A stretch of DNA of 64,000 nt, from the NCBI RefSeq assembly GCF_023159225.1, contig NC_063171.1, positions 33,883,378 through 33,947,377 of the forward strand, written 5' to 3'. Source of the DNA: Perognathus longimembris pacificus. Taxonomy: Eukaryota; Chordata; Mammalia; Rodentia; Heteromyidae. How positions within the stretch are numbered: the stretch's first letter is position 1; each line of letters starts with the position of its first letter. The notes below the pieces were generated by a model that was given only the letters and a program-made list of their open reading frames with translations, was not told the DNA's origin and made no database searches. A program made the position numbers and the translations under genes. Shown here one piece after another: positions 20,958-31,885 of this stretch.

Positions 20958-20969
20958 CCTCCTCCCTCT

Positions 20970-22087
20970 TTTTGACACTCCACAAGAACAAGTTTCTTGT
21001 AGCTTACAATTTGTGTTCTCCCTACCTTTCTATTGTACATGCAAATAAATGGTTAACCAAAGTATCCAATTACCCAAGAGTGACTTGAGGGCAAGTAGAG
21101 CTACACCAAGTAAATAGATCATCCTGTGAGTTATGCTAGAAGTTTTGGGGAAAAGGGAAGGTTTTAATTGGATTTTCCAGGTCATTCATGTGTTTACCTG
21201 GTCAACTCTATCAATATTTGGAAAGAGAAGGTCCTGTATAATGTATCATGTATTTTTAACCACCCAGTATGGGTACTTGTAGATTTATAAGAACACTATA
21301 GATATACATGGAATTATTTAAAGTCTAAAAATAATAAATGAAAAGCTCTTGAAATAAAAAGAGGCAGTCAGAGAATGATGCCCAGAGAGGAAAATAAGAG
21401 TTCACAAATTGGTGAGAGGAGAGAGACACAGGTCTTTTAACTTGGGGATGTAGCAACATCTATTCACATTTTCCTTAGGGATCTTAAAATCGTATGAATC
21501 AGTAAGCATATCACCACTCCTTTAAAGGGCTAGTTTGAGTTTCAGTTCAATCACCTGTGGTTGATTTACAGAGACAGTGGATCTAGACTTTAGGAGCAGT
21601 GAAGGCTTTTCACTGGAAGTGGAATCTAAGCTATTTGAAGAACAAGCAGGAACTGACAGGGCCAATGTGATGGGAGGAAGGGTCAGTTAAAATTGCCGAG
21701 GTAAATGACTTCTTGCTGAGCCAATATACCCACTGATAAATTCAGTTCTCATAATCTGGTAATTCTGAAGCTTACTACAGATTATAAATAGCAAATTATG
21801 AAGCTAAGAGGGCATTGCCAATTTCAGACTTCCTGGCAGAGTGGCAGATGACCTTATAATAGATTCTGAGGGTAGCGGGGGGCAGCCTGACAGTGAGAAG
21901 CTATTTGGAATAGCATGAGGCAAATGTCAGAAGAACTCAAAGGATTTCTGTATGTTGTATTTCCAGTGGAAACAGCGAGTCCTTGGCCTCAACTATTTCT
22001 TGATATTGCTTATGTATGGTAAGCATAATATTACCTATGATGTGCTGATATTCTTTGTCTTCACTTCATCTAATTTTTCCCTTTGTA
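20970..22087. other. Non-coding sequence, nothing recognised
   Basis: Moderately AT-rich with no recognised repeat and no credible open frame. 21460-22010 looks like unique DNA. Confidence 0.5.
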
Positions 22088-22342
22088 ACAGCTTCTTTTT
22101 GTGTGTATATTTCAGTCCCAGGGCTTGAACTCAAGGCCTGGACACTCATTGTACCTGAACTCTTTTGCACGTGATTAGCATTCTACCATTTGAATCACAG
22201 CTCCACTTTCAGCTTTTTCAGTGGTCAATTGGAGATAAGAGTTTCATGGACTTTCCTGCCAGAGCATGCTACAAACCACAATCCTCAGATCTCAGCTTTG
22301 AGTAGCTATGATTACAGGTGTGAGCCACTGACGCCCAACTCC
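22088..22342 (-). mobile_element. 7SL-Geo chimeric SINE
   Basis: The reverse complement shows 'cagtggctcacacctgtaat' (B1-like head), 'aggaaagtccatgaaactct', 'tatctccaattgaccactga' linker, and a Geo tail with 'ctgtgattcaaatggtagaa' and 'ccttgagttcaagccc'. Confidence 0.88.
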
Positions 22343-22539
22343 TAACCAAAACACCAATAGTTAGATATTCAAACAAATGCACTATCAATTTTAATGGACA
22401 TTAAATCATTTATACCAGCAAAAAAATGTTTCTTTTTCATGTAAAATCAAAACAGAAAAAAAGCCCTTTAGTCCAACTTTGTGCCAACTATTCCCCAATT
22501 TTTTGATCTCCCTTCTAGATCTTGCTTTCCAAATCTTTT
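22343..22539. other. AT-rich non-coding sequence
   Basis: Short unassigned spacer between the SINE and the antisense L1M. Confidence 0.4.
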
Positions 22540-23400
22540 TTTTTGCTGTTAAATTGAAGTTTACTTAACATTTAATAAAGTGCACAGATCTGAGGCATGC
22601 AGTTCAATGGGCTCCGATAAGTGTTTACACTCAAGTGACTGGCATTTAAAACAAGAAACAGGACATTTTTCTCCAAGTAGAAAACTTCCTTGAGCACTTT
22701 CCTCAACAATTGTTGCCTTCCCAATGTGAATTCTATTTCTATTCAGTATGGTTTGTTTTTGGACTTTATGTCTCAAATGGAATGATGAAGCTTTCATTAT
22801 TTTGAGCCTGATTTATTTTCCTACATAACATGTTTTGTTTTTATTTCCTTTTGGCAATATAGGAGTTGGTTAGGTCACCACTCTACTACTTGAGCCAAGA
22901 ACCAAGAGTTCTTGCTTTTTTTTTTTTTTTTTGGTAGGGTATCTTGTTTTTTATCTGGACTAGCATTGGACTATGATCCTTCTCATCTCCACCTCTGAGT
23001 ATCTGGGATTACAGGTGTGAGCTTCCATACTAGACAGAATTCTCCTTCCAGTGAGGACTCAATTATTTTCTACTGTTGAAGATTATTCCATTGAGTGAAC
23101 ACTGCACTATTCTCATATCTATTCTCCTACAGAGACATCGTTTAGTCATTGTTTGATTTGTGTTATCATGAAGACATTTCTCTGAGTGCTTGGGTGCAAG
23201 TCTTTGTGTAGATGTAAGTTTTTATTTATCCAGGACTGAGTGTGTTGGGTATCATAGGAGGGCAGTGTTTAATTTTAAGGAAATTGACAATTTTTTAGAG
23301 TGAACTTGACACTTTATTCCAGCAGGGATGTGTGAGGATTCCTTTGGCTCCACACCTGCACCACAATTTCCTGGGGACAGTTTAATTTTAGCTCTTCCAG
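22540..23400 (-). mobile_element. Old L1M 3' end, antisense, split by a SINE
   Basis: Plus-strand 'aagtttacttaacatttaat', 'catgcagttcaatgggctcc', 'aagaaacaggacatttttct' and, after the SINE, 'ctactgttgaagattattcc', 'gcaagtctttgtgtagatgt', 'aaattgacaattttttagag' and 'ttccagcagggatgtgtgag' match in order the complement of a mammalian L1M 3' UTR and ORF2 C-terminus. The ORF2 end is fully decayed. Confidence 0.78.
22835..23037 (-). mobile_element. B1/ID-type composite SINE inserted in L1M
   Basis: Plus-strand 'caccactctactacttgagc' (complement of an ID/Geo-type A-box unit), a poly-T run (22917-22933), then 'ctcatctccacctctgagta' and 'tctgggattacaggtgtgag' (complement of a B1/Alu-like head). L1M sequence continues on both sides. 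Confidence 0.72.
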
Positions 23401-23464
23401 TTATGTTTGAATTGTCTCTCTTCATGGTATATCACTTGTTCCCTAATGGTTTCTCCTTCTCTTC

Positions 23465-23805
23465 TATTTTTTTTCAATTCTTTTCTTTGGGCTGCACTGG
23501 GATGAACTCATGCCTCACTCTTGCAAGGCAAACATACTACCACGGAAACCATACTTTCAATCCTTCTCTACTTATAGGTTATTTTTCATGTGATGTTTCT
23601 CATTTGTGGTTGGGCCAGCTTCAGACTAGCATCCTTAGCCTCAGCATCCTGTGCAGCTGGGGGTTACAGATGTGTCCCATGACGGCTCCACTCATTGGCG
23701 GAAATGATACCTCGCTAACAGTCTGCTTGTGTTGGACTCAAACTGAGATAGTTCTCCCCTCTTCTTCCCAAGTAGCTGGCATTGCACTTGTGAACCGCGC
23801 ATCTG
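23465..23805 (-). mobile_element. Cluster of diverged antisense B1/ID-type SINE units
   Basis: Two B1-like units are visible as complements: one with 'cctcagcatcctgtgcagct' and 'gggggttacagatgtgtccc' (about 23580-23690), one with 'cttcttcccaagtagctggc' and 'attgcacttgtgaaccgcgc' (about 23700-23805). They are preceded by an ID-like unit ('ctcttgcaaggcaaacatac'). The 177-codon plus-strand open frame 23328-23861 crosses this cluster and the L1M, so it is not a gene. Confidence 0.6.
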
Positions 23806-24229
23806 GTCTTTCATTCTCTCTCAAATGCAGTTTTAAATCAGATTTTATTTTGTTCCCTTAACACTCTAAAGCAGTTTTTGTCAAGGTTTGCTTGTTGGCA
23901 AATGAAATGGGGAATTCTTACTGCCTGGATTAGTTCACATAGGTTTTCACTCCTGTTTCTTCACAGGCTAGCAGTGATCCCCTCTTCCATGTCCTTCTCT
24001 TGTTCTTCCTGACTCTGCCTCCTTTCCTGATTCCAGCAGAAAAGGCCCTAGCACTTACTCCTCAGCGCTGTTCTTTCTCTGGCAGTATCATCCAGTCTTG
24101 TGCCTTCAAATTTTGTTCTCTTAACAATATCTCCTAAGAGCAGCAAACCGTGAAAACTCCGCAGGTAGATCTGAGCCCTCTACTCCTCTGCTCAAAGGCC
24201 TCCATCTATTTAATTATTGTCAAACACTT

Positions 24230-24500
24230 TGTACCAGCCAGTGGGACACGTGTGTTACCCTCTTGGAGTTTGTGGTTTATCAGCAAAGAGGAAAATAATT
24301 ACATGCCTATTGCATAATCATTCTAATAGCTGTCATAAGAGGTAAGTGTGGAGGCCAATGAAAATCTGTAATAAAAGGTCAATGAGGAGTCCCAGAGAAA
24401 ATGATATTTAATTTGAAATCTGAAGGATGGGTAGCAGGATGCCAGGCTATGAGTGTATAAAATATCACATCATTAGAAAGAAACAGAAGGAGTATTCAAA
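24230..24500 (+). mobile_element. Ancient mammalian interspersed repeat, family uncertain
   Basis: 'cctcttggagtttgtggttt', 'aataattacatgcctattgc', 'gctgtcataagaggtaagtg' and 'aatttgaaatctgaaggatg' follow the order of a common mammalian repeat with 'catggagcttacagtc' and 'gagacctgaaggatgag' blocks. I recognise the type but cannot name the family reliably. Confidence 0.42.
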
Positions 24501-24807
24501 ACCAGGTTATTATGTCCCTAACCCTTGACCTTCCCAACATCATGTAATATAATTCTTGATTTTAAATATGGTGATCATGATTTACCCAGACCATAAAGCC
24601 CATAGGTAATGGAGCTTGACCTTTTAAATATAAGATCAAGGGCTTTTAAATTTCTTCTCTTTTTAAACCTCAGTGACCTTCAGTCTGTTTTATGGCAAAT
24701 TATATTTTGAGATCTATAAAAAGGAATTTAGTTTATGAAGAACTATGTTCAGAAAAATGAAGCTAAAACATATATATACATTATACAAATTATAGTCACA
24801 TCAGTTT

Positions 24808-25045
24808 GCCTGTCTTTAGGGGTTCCTATATATCAGACACTGTACTGAAAACTCCAGAGGAATTATTTTGCCTAAATCTTGAAAAAGTATAATAAAATGG
24901 GCCTATCCATCCCCATTTTTCTCTCAGTGAAAATGAAGAGGGAAAAATCTCAACTTAAGGTCATATGGGCAGGAATTGGAGAAGTAGGTTTTGATCCAAG
25001 CACTCTGGCTCCAGTGTCAGCTGTTTTCTTAGCTGTATCATCACT
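24808..25045 (-). mobile_element. MIR SINE
   Basis: Plus-strand order 'tcagacactgtactgaaaac', 'ggaattattttgcctaaatc', 'ccatccccatttttctctca', 'ggtcatatgggcaggaattg', 'ttttgatccaagcactctgg', 'ctccagtgtc' is the complement of a near-full MIR. Confidence 0.82.
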
Positions 25046-27140
25046 GTGACTATTTCTACATTTATTACCTGAAAACTCTTAGAAAGCCCGAGTTACAAAA
25101 CAGGGAGTGTATTTTTTTTTTCTTTCTGTCACTATCTACCCATCCCAGTTGCTCATCCACATCTCTTACCTCTGGAAACTTAGTGTGTGTTGTAACCATT
25201 GCAGCACTTGCTAAGTACATCATGCAAAGGTTTTAGAGGAAACTGTGCGACACAGAGATTGCAGACAGGCAGTGGTTTAGACAACTTCCTGTCTGGGTTT
25301 ATGATTGGCATGCAGGTCCACAGGCTCTGCCTCCCCCCTCTCGGCCTGGGTGTCATTACCTAGGTCACTATAGCATCATAAAACACCTTCTTATTAAAGA
25401 TATTATGAGTCTTCTTCACATCTTATAATCACTAATAGACAAGTCTAATTCTAAATTCCTAATTTGATATAAAAAATAAAGCAAATATGCACATATGGGA
25501 AAGCCAAAGAATAAACATAGCCAACAATAAATAGAAGCTAATGACTCCCAATTTCTGAGTAATTTCTCTTGCAAACAGATAATTGAAACATTTCATTCAA
25601 TTTGTGCTGCTTAGTTTTGACAGTGACTCTGCCCCTTGTCATAAAATCAATGGTCTTTTTTTTTTTTTTTTTTTTTTTTAATCCTTCCCTTCTTTTGGCA
25701 TCTGGGCTCTGACTGTAGGTCCTTACTCTGTCTGGAGCCTTCCTGAGAGTGTCAGGGTTAAGTGATCTTTTTCATACCACCTGGTCAGACTGTCACAAGA
25801 CATTGAGAGGCTTTTGAAAATGAGCCACGTTAAATGGGCTTGATGGGGGTTACAGCCACCATTATTGCTATCACCACTGTGATAAAATGAAGCAATAATG
25901 ACGGGGGAAGGTACTTATCACTGTCTTTTTGAGATCACTTAAGATAGTTTGGGGCTGAAGCTTTTTGCCAAAGACAAATGGAACATGTTCAAGATAAATG
26001 GTACCACCGCAGCATCCTTTGTGTGTGAATTTGCGTGGGTCTGTGTTGTTTACTTGTGTGACAGCAAGAAAGGGGAAGATAAAGATGGGTCAGTGAATTT
26101 CCAGTTAGTGTAAGGTGGCCATGTGCTACAACTCAGAGTGAAAATACAGTACCTTGATTAAAATGAAACAGTCAATATGGAGATATTGGAACAAAGTAGA
26201 TTGAATGTTGTCCTTTTCTTTTTCTTTTTAATTGTCACTCTGCTATCCATTTGCCTACAGCATATGAAGTCCTAGGACAGTTCAAATTCAGTGTTTCAAA
26301 ATCTGACAAACTTAGTGGGAGTATCTGTAGTGGGAGCTAGTTATGTGGAACTCTAGACACTAGTTCCATCCTAGCATTAACTTGCAGTGCGAAAGTATGG
26401 TTTGGAATTAGACACTTAAATCTTCTGTGAGCTATGCATTCTTGTTGATCCACAACTGTCTTTTGTTTAGCACAAGTGCCAAGTACTGATCAGCCCTGGG
26501 AAAATCATCAAGGTTGACGATACTATTACTTTTGCATGTAGTTGGCAAAAGTCACTGAACAAAATAATGTGAATTAGAAATGCACAGTAATATAACTATT
26601 ATTAAATGGTTGTCATGAGGAATGTATTTTTTGATCAATTTCTAGACTTGGAAAGTCTCAAGGATTCTCTATGTACAGCATATAGGAACTTCCAGTTAAC
26701 AGGAAATACTTTGTATTAGCCCCAAAGAAGCAAATAACAGAGAGAATAATGGTGAGGACTTACATTTGTCCTGTGTATACAGAATGCCAAATCCATTCCA
26801 AAATAATGGAGTGCAAGGAAAAAAGACTTTCCAAATTAGGATTCAAAGACACTGACTTAAAGTCTGACTTCTATTTTACACACATGGAGCACTGGCTTTC
26901 TAAATTATAAATTGTGAAACTTCACACAACTATTGCAAGAAATGAGGGGTAAGATTGTGTACGTGTCTTCTCTGGGAAAGCTGCTCCATAAATGTTAGTT
27001 TTCTTCCTAATAGACTATATGTTTGAACTTCAATTATATCAGAAATGAAAAATGTGACTTAGGTTTCCAAGCATAGCATACTCTCCTCTGATTTATGCTT
27101 ACAAAAATGTTTCTCCCTTTCTAGATAATTTCATAGATTG
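25046..27140. other. Mostly unique non-coding sequence with a poly-T run
   Basis: A 25-base T run at 25655-25679 may be the tail of a lost or unrecognised antisense retroposon. 25780-26150 is repeat-free and might be conserved. No open frame worth reporting. No repeat recognised from 26160 to 27100. Confidence 0.45.
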
Positions 27141-27169
27141 CAGACAGACAGACAGACAGACAGACAGAC
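27141..27169. repeat. (GACA)n microsatellite
   Basis: About seven perfect CAGA/GACA tetranucleotide units. Confidence 0.97.
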
Positions 27170-27214
27170 CACATGTCAGAATTTGTGTTTATAGAGTGGA
27201 TTTACATTCATAGT

Positions 27215-27600
27215 AAAATGGAGAGTATGGCACAGGGATGTCATGTACTGCCACTGTTCCCACACAAGCCTAGCCTTTCCCAATGTTAGCATCATTTGTT
27301 GTAAAATATGAATCTGTGTTTAAATGTTATTATGACCCAAACTGCATGCTTTACTTTAGGTTTCACTGTTGGAGTTGTCTGGTCTGTATGTAGGTTTGGA
27401 TGAATGTATGGCAATACCAACCTGGATGGTTCCTACCAAGTAGTTTCCTTGCTATAAGCATCCTCTGTGCTCCACTACTTTCCCTTCCTCTGCCCTCAGT
27501 CCTAGCAACCATTCATTTCTCTTTCTATTTCCATAGCTTTGCCCTGTCTGGAATTCTATATATCAGAACCCACACAAAATGTAGAATTTCAGACAGTAGA
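27215..27600 (-). mobile_element. Old L1M 3' UTR, antisense
   Basis: Plus-strand 'cccaatgttagcatcatttg', 'ttatgacccaaactgcatgc', 'tttactttaggtttcactgt', 'ctctgtgctccactactttc', 'tagcaaccattcatttctct', 'tccatagctttgccctgtct' match in order the complement of L1M 3' UTR sequence. Contains an open frame (27400-27627) that is only a by-product of this repeat. Confidence 0.76.
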
Positions 27601-27759
27601 AGGCTTATATTTCTATCACATTATTGATAGGTTTTAGTGAAGTGAGATACTTACTCTCTCCAAACCTCAATTATATCACCCATTTTATAAAGTACTTAGA
27701 GAAATCTTGAAATCATCTTCAATTCTAGCATTGTGCTATTCTAGAATCATTCTTAGTCT

Positions 27760-27960
27760 TTAAGTTTTTTACTTATAAGATTTTATAAAAGACAGAGACT
27801 AGTGGAATGAACCTCATTGTTCCTACCACTCAGTCAATAACTTTGTACCAAAATTCTATGACCATTAACTACAACAAACGCAAACTCATTGTGAAAATGT
27901 ATGACCATTCACTAAAGAGCAAAATGAGATTCACTTAATTCCTCTTCCTAGAGACAAGCA
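27760..27960 (-). mobile_element. Old L1M/L1ME 3' UTR fragment, antisense
   Basis: Plus-strand 'acttataagattttataaaa', 'gtggaatgaacctcattgtt', 'cctaccactcagtcaataac' correspond to the complement of an L1ME-type UTR ('gtacaatgaacctccatgta', 'cccatcacccagcttcaaca'). Distinct from the fragment at 27215. Confidence 0.55.
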
Positions 27961-28339
27961 TAATACATCTTTAACCTATAACATTTGGCAAGGTGGCAAC
28001 ATTTAAAATTTAAAGTTTAATTCACATTTGTCAATATTCTTCAATTAAAATCACAATGACACAGATATTGAAGGATGAGAATTCTAATCTAGAACCAGCA
28101 ACGAGTGCCTGCACCTTTATCTCCTAGGCCTCATTTCTTTGTGAAAACTAGAAGTTATGCTGTTCACTGCAGAGCTTACAAGTAGTGGTGATTTACTCTC
28201 ACATTCTCTTTCACTTTTTAGCAATATTAGGAAATTGGACTTAAACTAAAAACAATGTAGGAATTTTTAAAGACCTAATGAGGTATAAGTCTTTTGCATA
28301 AGGTATCAGATACTTAATTAAAAAGTTAACATAAATTCT

Positions 28340-28450
28340 AGGCAACATTTTTCCTTCCTCTTTCACTCCCTTTCTCTCCCTTCTCTTTCTCTCTCTCTCC
28401 CTCCTTTCTTCCTTCCCTTCCTCCTGTCTGTCTTTTTTAAAAAAAAAATT
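28340..28450. repeat. CT-rich low-complexity tract
   Basis: Pyrimidine-rich sequence with TTCC and CTCT units, followed by an A run at 28438-28448. The minus-strand open frame across it is Arg/Glu/Lys-rich and meaningless. Confidence 0.9.
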
Positions 28451-28707
28451 AAACAAATATTTTGCTTATACTTCCACATCATTTCCTTGACTTCTCATTT
28501 CCCTGGCTGTACATCTTGGCTATCTAGTTTACCAAATGATTATGATGGCATTGGCTATTCAATGGGACCACAAAATGCCCATGAACCTACATACCAGTTC
28601 TGTCATGGCCATCCCTGAAGGATGGCTGATGATCCTGGATGCTTGGTCCATACACTGGAGCCAACCAATCCTACCAGATCACCCTGTTTCCTAAGTGACT
28701 GAATGAA

Positions 28708-28960
28708 AGACATGCCGGCTGTTAGTGGCTCACCCCTGTAATCATAGTTACTCAGAAGACTGAGATCTGAGGATGGCAGTTAAAAGCCAGCTTGGGCAGG
28801 AAAGTCCATGAGACTCTGATCTGCAATTAACCACCAGAAAACCAGATGTGGCACTGTGGCTCAAGTGATATAATGCTAGCCTTGAGTTGAAGAACTCAGA
28901 GACAGTTCCCAGGCCCAGAGTTCAAACCCCATGGCTGACAAAAAACAAAACAAAAAAAGA
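28708..28960 (+). mobile_element. 7SL-Geo chimeric SINE
   Basis: B1-like head ('gtggctcacccctgtaatca'), 'gaaagtccatgagactctga', 'ctgcaattaaccaccagaaa' linker and Geo tail ('tggctcaagtgatataatgc', 'cagagttcaaaccccatgg'). Related flanks 'gaaagacatgcc' and 'agactgtcatgcc' suggest an imperfect target-site duplication. Confidence 0.9.
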
Positions 28961-29129
28961 CTGTCATGCCATGACTGTTTCATTTGTATGCCAACTAGGA
29001 ATTCTTAGACACTCACAGGTATCATGTTCAAGTGATTCCAGTCACATACTATTCCAGGTAGCCCTTAAAATAAGTTTGTGGAGGAGACACCAGCCAACTT
29101 GGAGTATCCTTGTCAAGAATTGTCCACCT

Positions 29130-29290
29130 CTCCACAGGCTTGTTTTTGGTCCTCTAAGCTGTTGCTATATATGTCTGCTTTTATGCCAATACCACATGAT
29201 TTTGCTGTATATTTTATAATACATTTTAATATATTATATGTTTTAGTATATATTTTTAAATTAGGGAGTGTGATGCCACAAGTTTTATCA
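29130..29290 (-). mobile_element. L1 ORF2 fragment, antisense
   Basis: Plus-strand 'gctatatatgtctgctttta', 'tgccaataccacatgatttt', and 'ttagggagtgtgatgccaca' are the complement of a conserved part of L1 ORF2 after the reverse transcriptase domain. It is a short piece with a broken frame. Confidence 0.8.
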
Positions 29291-29309
29291 ACCTGAAGAA
29301 GCAGCCAAT

Positions 29310-29480
29310 GTAATGATGGTCACCAGGAGATGAAGAAGGAAGGAACACAGAGCATTGTTGTTCATACAAGATTCTAAATTTTAGGGGTCTGAGTGCAACA
29401 TTGTGATAAACAGAAAGCTTTTGTGTATGAAAAGTTTTGTTCAGAGGGTTTAGCTTATGTTGTGTTTTTAGACACATAAA
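29310..29480 (+). mobile_element. L1M 3' UTR fragment
   Basis: 'aatgatggtcaccaggagat', 'gcattgttgttcatacaaga', 'gtgcaacattgtgataaaca' and 'agcttatgttgtgtttttag' follow the order of an L1M 3' UTR in sense orientation ('gatggttaccaggggctg' to 'ttttatgttatgtgtatttt'). Opposite in strand to its neighbour at 29130, so these are two separate elements. Confidence 0.7.
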
Positions 29481-29529
29481 AAGTACTTCAGAAAAACAAG
29501 TACTTCAGATGCAAAAAAAAATTTGGTGG

Positions 29530-29640
29530 ACATGTTTATTTCCTTTCTTCCTCTTTTAAAACTATTTTCTTTCTCTTTCTTCCTCCCTTTCTCTTTTTCC
29601 TCTTGGCTACTTTTTCTTTCTCTGAACAAACTTCATTTTC
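29530..29640. repeat. CT-rich low-complexity tract
   Basis: Pyrimidine-rich with TTTC and CTTCC units. Confidence 0.85.
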
Positions 29641-29661
29641 TCTATTAGTATTAGACACCTA

Positions 29662-29868
29662 GGAGGGCTGGGAATATGGCCTAGTGTTAGAGTGCTTGCC
29701 TCACATACATGAAGCCCTGGGTTTGATTCCTCAGCACCACATATGTAGAAAAAGCTGGAAGTGGTGCTGTGGCTCAAGTGTTAGAGTGTTAGCCTTGAGC
29801 AAAAAGAAGCCACGTACAGTGTTCAGGCTCTGATTCCAACTCCCCAGGACTGGCAAAACAACAATATC
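29662..29868 (+). mobile_element. IDL-Geo SINE with target-site duplication
   Basis: Full-length copy: 'ggctgggaatatggcctagt' IDL start, B box 'gggtttgattcctcag', Geo 'gctgtggctcaagtgttaga', end 'ccccaggactggc'. Flanks 'agacacctaggag' and 'aggcacctaggaa' form a target-site duplication with one or two mismatches. Confidence 0.94.
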
Positions 29869-31399
29869 AGGCACCTAGGAATAAGGAAAGTATGAAGATT
29901 AGGAAAATGTTAAATGTTCAAAGGGATATGATATAGTGGAAGAAGCCAACTATGAACTTTGTTCTCCTCATTCTAATTTGTATGCCCAATGGCTTACTAC
30001 TTTGTTGTATTTTGCTGACATTTTCATTTTATTCTTAAGAGAAAAAGATTAGCATCAATATCTGCTAACTGCATTCTTACTTTAATTCTTTCCACTTTGA
30101 TTTGTGATCAAATGAAGGTCAAGTATTGTGGTACTTCCCTCCACCTTCTCTGAGGAGGGGAGAACTCCATCACCCCAACTTCACAGCCTGCTGTTGCTTT
30201 GCAGTTTATGTTTCTACAAATGGAAAGTGTCCTGCAGCTGAGATATGAGTGTAATGCTAGAAGTCCTTAGTGCCACTAATCTTTGCCCTGTGGCACAGCT
30301 ATAATTATCCGACAAGGAAACTCAGTAGAGTTTACCAGGACAATGCCATGTAATGACACAGTATTTATAGGTAGCTGTGGATTATTGTGTAATTACACTG
30401 AGGAGATCCAAAAGTAATTACTAGCATGCTGCCCCTGGGGTTTAGAAGGAAGGAATAATCATGTGTGTAGACCTCCTTCTTTCAAAGCAAATCCCTCCTG
30501 GAGGGGGTTTCCCAGCAGGAAGGGAGCAAAGAAGCTTTAATGAGTCTATGTGGTCAAGCACTTTGCCTAAGAGCACTGCTGTTAACCCCATTGCTCTGGC
30601 CCAGATCCAACTCTGAAAACTGTATTTTGCTGTCCTGTCTCTTTCATTCAATCTCAGGAGTTTCAGAGCAATGTGATTGTTTGTTCTTCTTATTCATAAA
30701 CATCACCATCCATTCTATGGCCCTCAGTTGAATGCCAAGCTAGCATCTGCTAGACAGCATGGAGAATGAAGAAGATAGGCTTCCTGGTTATATGAATTTC
30801 CTACTTTGATAGGGAGATGAGGATTCCCTTAAAAAGCTGGAAAGGCAGAATGGAGTGACTTCTTTAGGAAGCTACGGAAACAGAAGTGAGAGGGGTCAAT
30901 TTTAATAGATGAGCTCATAGATGACTTTTTGGAGACAGACACTGAAATATGGGTAAAAACTGGTGCTAAAGGACAAATAATGGAAAGAGAGTGAAAGAAT
31001 CCCATGGAAAGAATCCCACAACGCACGGATGAGGGGGAAAAGCTTGGGAAAGGACAAGGAATCGTGCTTCTTTTGAATGTCTGTCCATCAAACATCCAAA
31101 GGCAGAGTGAGGGCCCATTGTGAAGAGATCTAAGTGCCAAAACAAGGCTTGAGGATCATTCCTAATGGGGGAGAGACACACATTCCTAATGTGTGTCTGA
31201 GAAGAGAAATGAGGTTAGAGAGTGACATGAAGTCTAAGATGGTTAGGAAGGGAGGGCGAGGCAGAAACAGATTTGAGGCTAAATGGACTGTAACAAGGAC
31301 ATCTTATATCCAAGGACCAGGTGGAGAGTAGCTGAAACCCACCTAACATTTTTCCACTTCCCTCCCCTGACCCCATGAACCACTGTGTAAATAAATAAG
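29869..31399. other. Mostly unique non-coding sequence with one hairpin
   Basis: No repeat family recognised. Contains a perfect hairpin at 31174-31198 (arms 'agacacacatt' / 'aatgtgtgtct', loop 'cct'). Minus-strand open frames at 30829-31140 and 30966-31181 overlap in different frames and have no domain. Confidence 0.45.
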
Positions 31400-31530
31400 A
31401 TTCCATAGCATTTGTTCCTCTGGGTTTGCTTCACTTACTGCAGTGTCATCCAAGCCCATTTATATTGATACAAATAGCAGGATTTTATTCTTTTTGAAGG
31501 CTAAATAATATTCCATTTCATATAAAGAGC
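31400..31530 (-). mobile_element. Old L1M ORF2-end fragment, antisense
   Basis: Plus-strand 'tttgcttcacttactgcagt', 'gtcatccaagcccatttata', 'tttgaaggctaaataatatt' and 'ccatttcatataaagagc' are the complement of the L1M ORF2 C-terminal region. Confidence 0.82.
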
Positions 31531-31794
31531 TAGGATTAGAAAGGGCATGGTATGATGGACACAGGATAGCATGTCATGAGAATGACACTGTTCTGTGTGA
31601 ACTTGCTCAAGTACACAGAGAAGGGTCACATAGGAGGGGAGCGCATCCCCGATAGATAGTGTTTTAGGGAGGCTTTCAGATCCCTTCTACCAACAGAAGG
31701 GATAATTGGCCATGAACCAATGGTTGTTGTAGGAAGCAGGAAGGCACTGCTCATCTGTAATCTTCCCTTTCTTCTTCCAGCATGAAGGTGTTTG

Positions 31795-31885
31795 CACTGT
31801 GCACGAAGCTCAGTGGAAGGGCACTTGCCATGCATGCTTGAGACCCTGGGTTCATGCCCCAACACTGAAAATAAAAACAGTAAAG
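31795..31885 (+). mobile_element. ID-like SINE monomer
   Basis: tRNA-Ala-like unit: 'gaagctcagtggaagggcac' (A-box region), 'ccatgcatgcttgagaccct', 'gggttcatgcccc' (B box), and an A-rich tail. No Geo part. Confidence 0.78.

Noticed and set aside
23328..23861. 177-codon plus-strand open frame, the second longest in the window
   Set aside because: It runs from antisense L1M sequence through antisense B1/ID-type SINEs, with no recognisable domain and no consistent origin.
29662..29760. Possible tRNA gene from the A-box and B-box motifs
   Set aside because: The motifs belong to the IDL part of a SINE with a Geo tail and a target-site duplication. No proper tRNA cloverleaf was traced.
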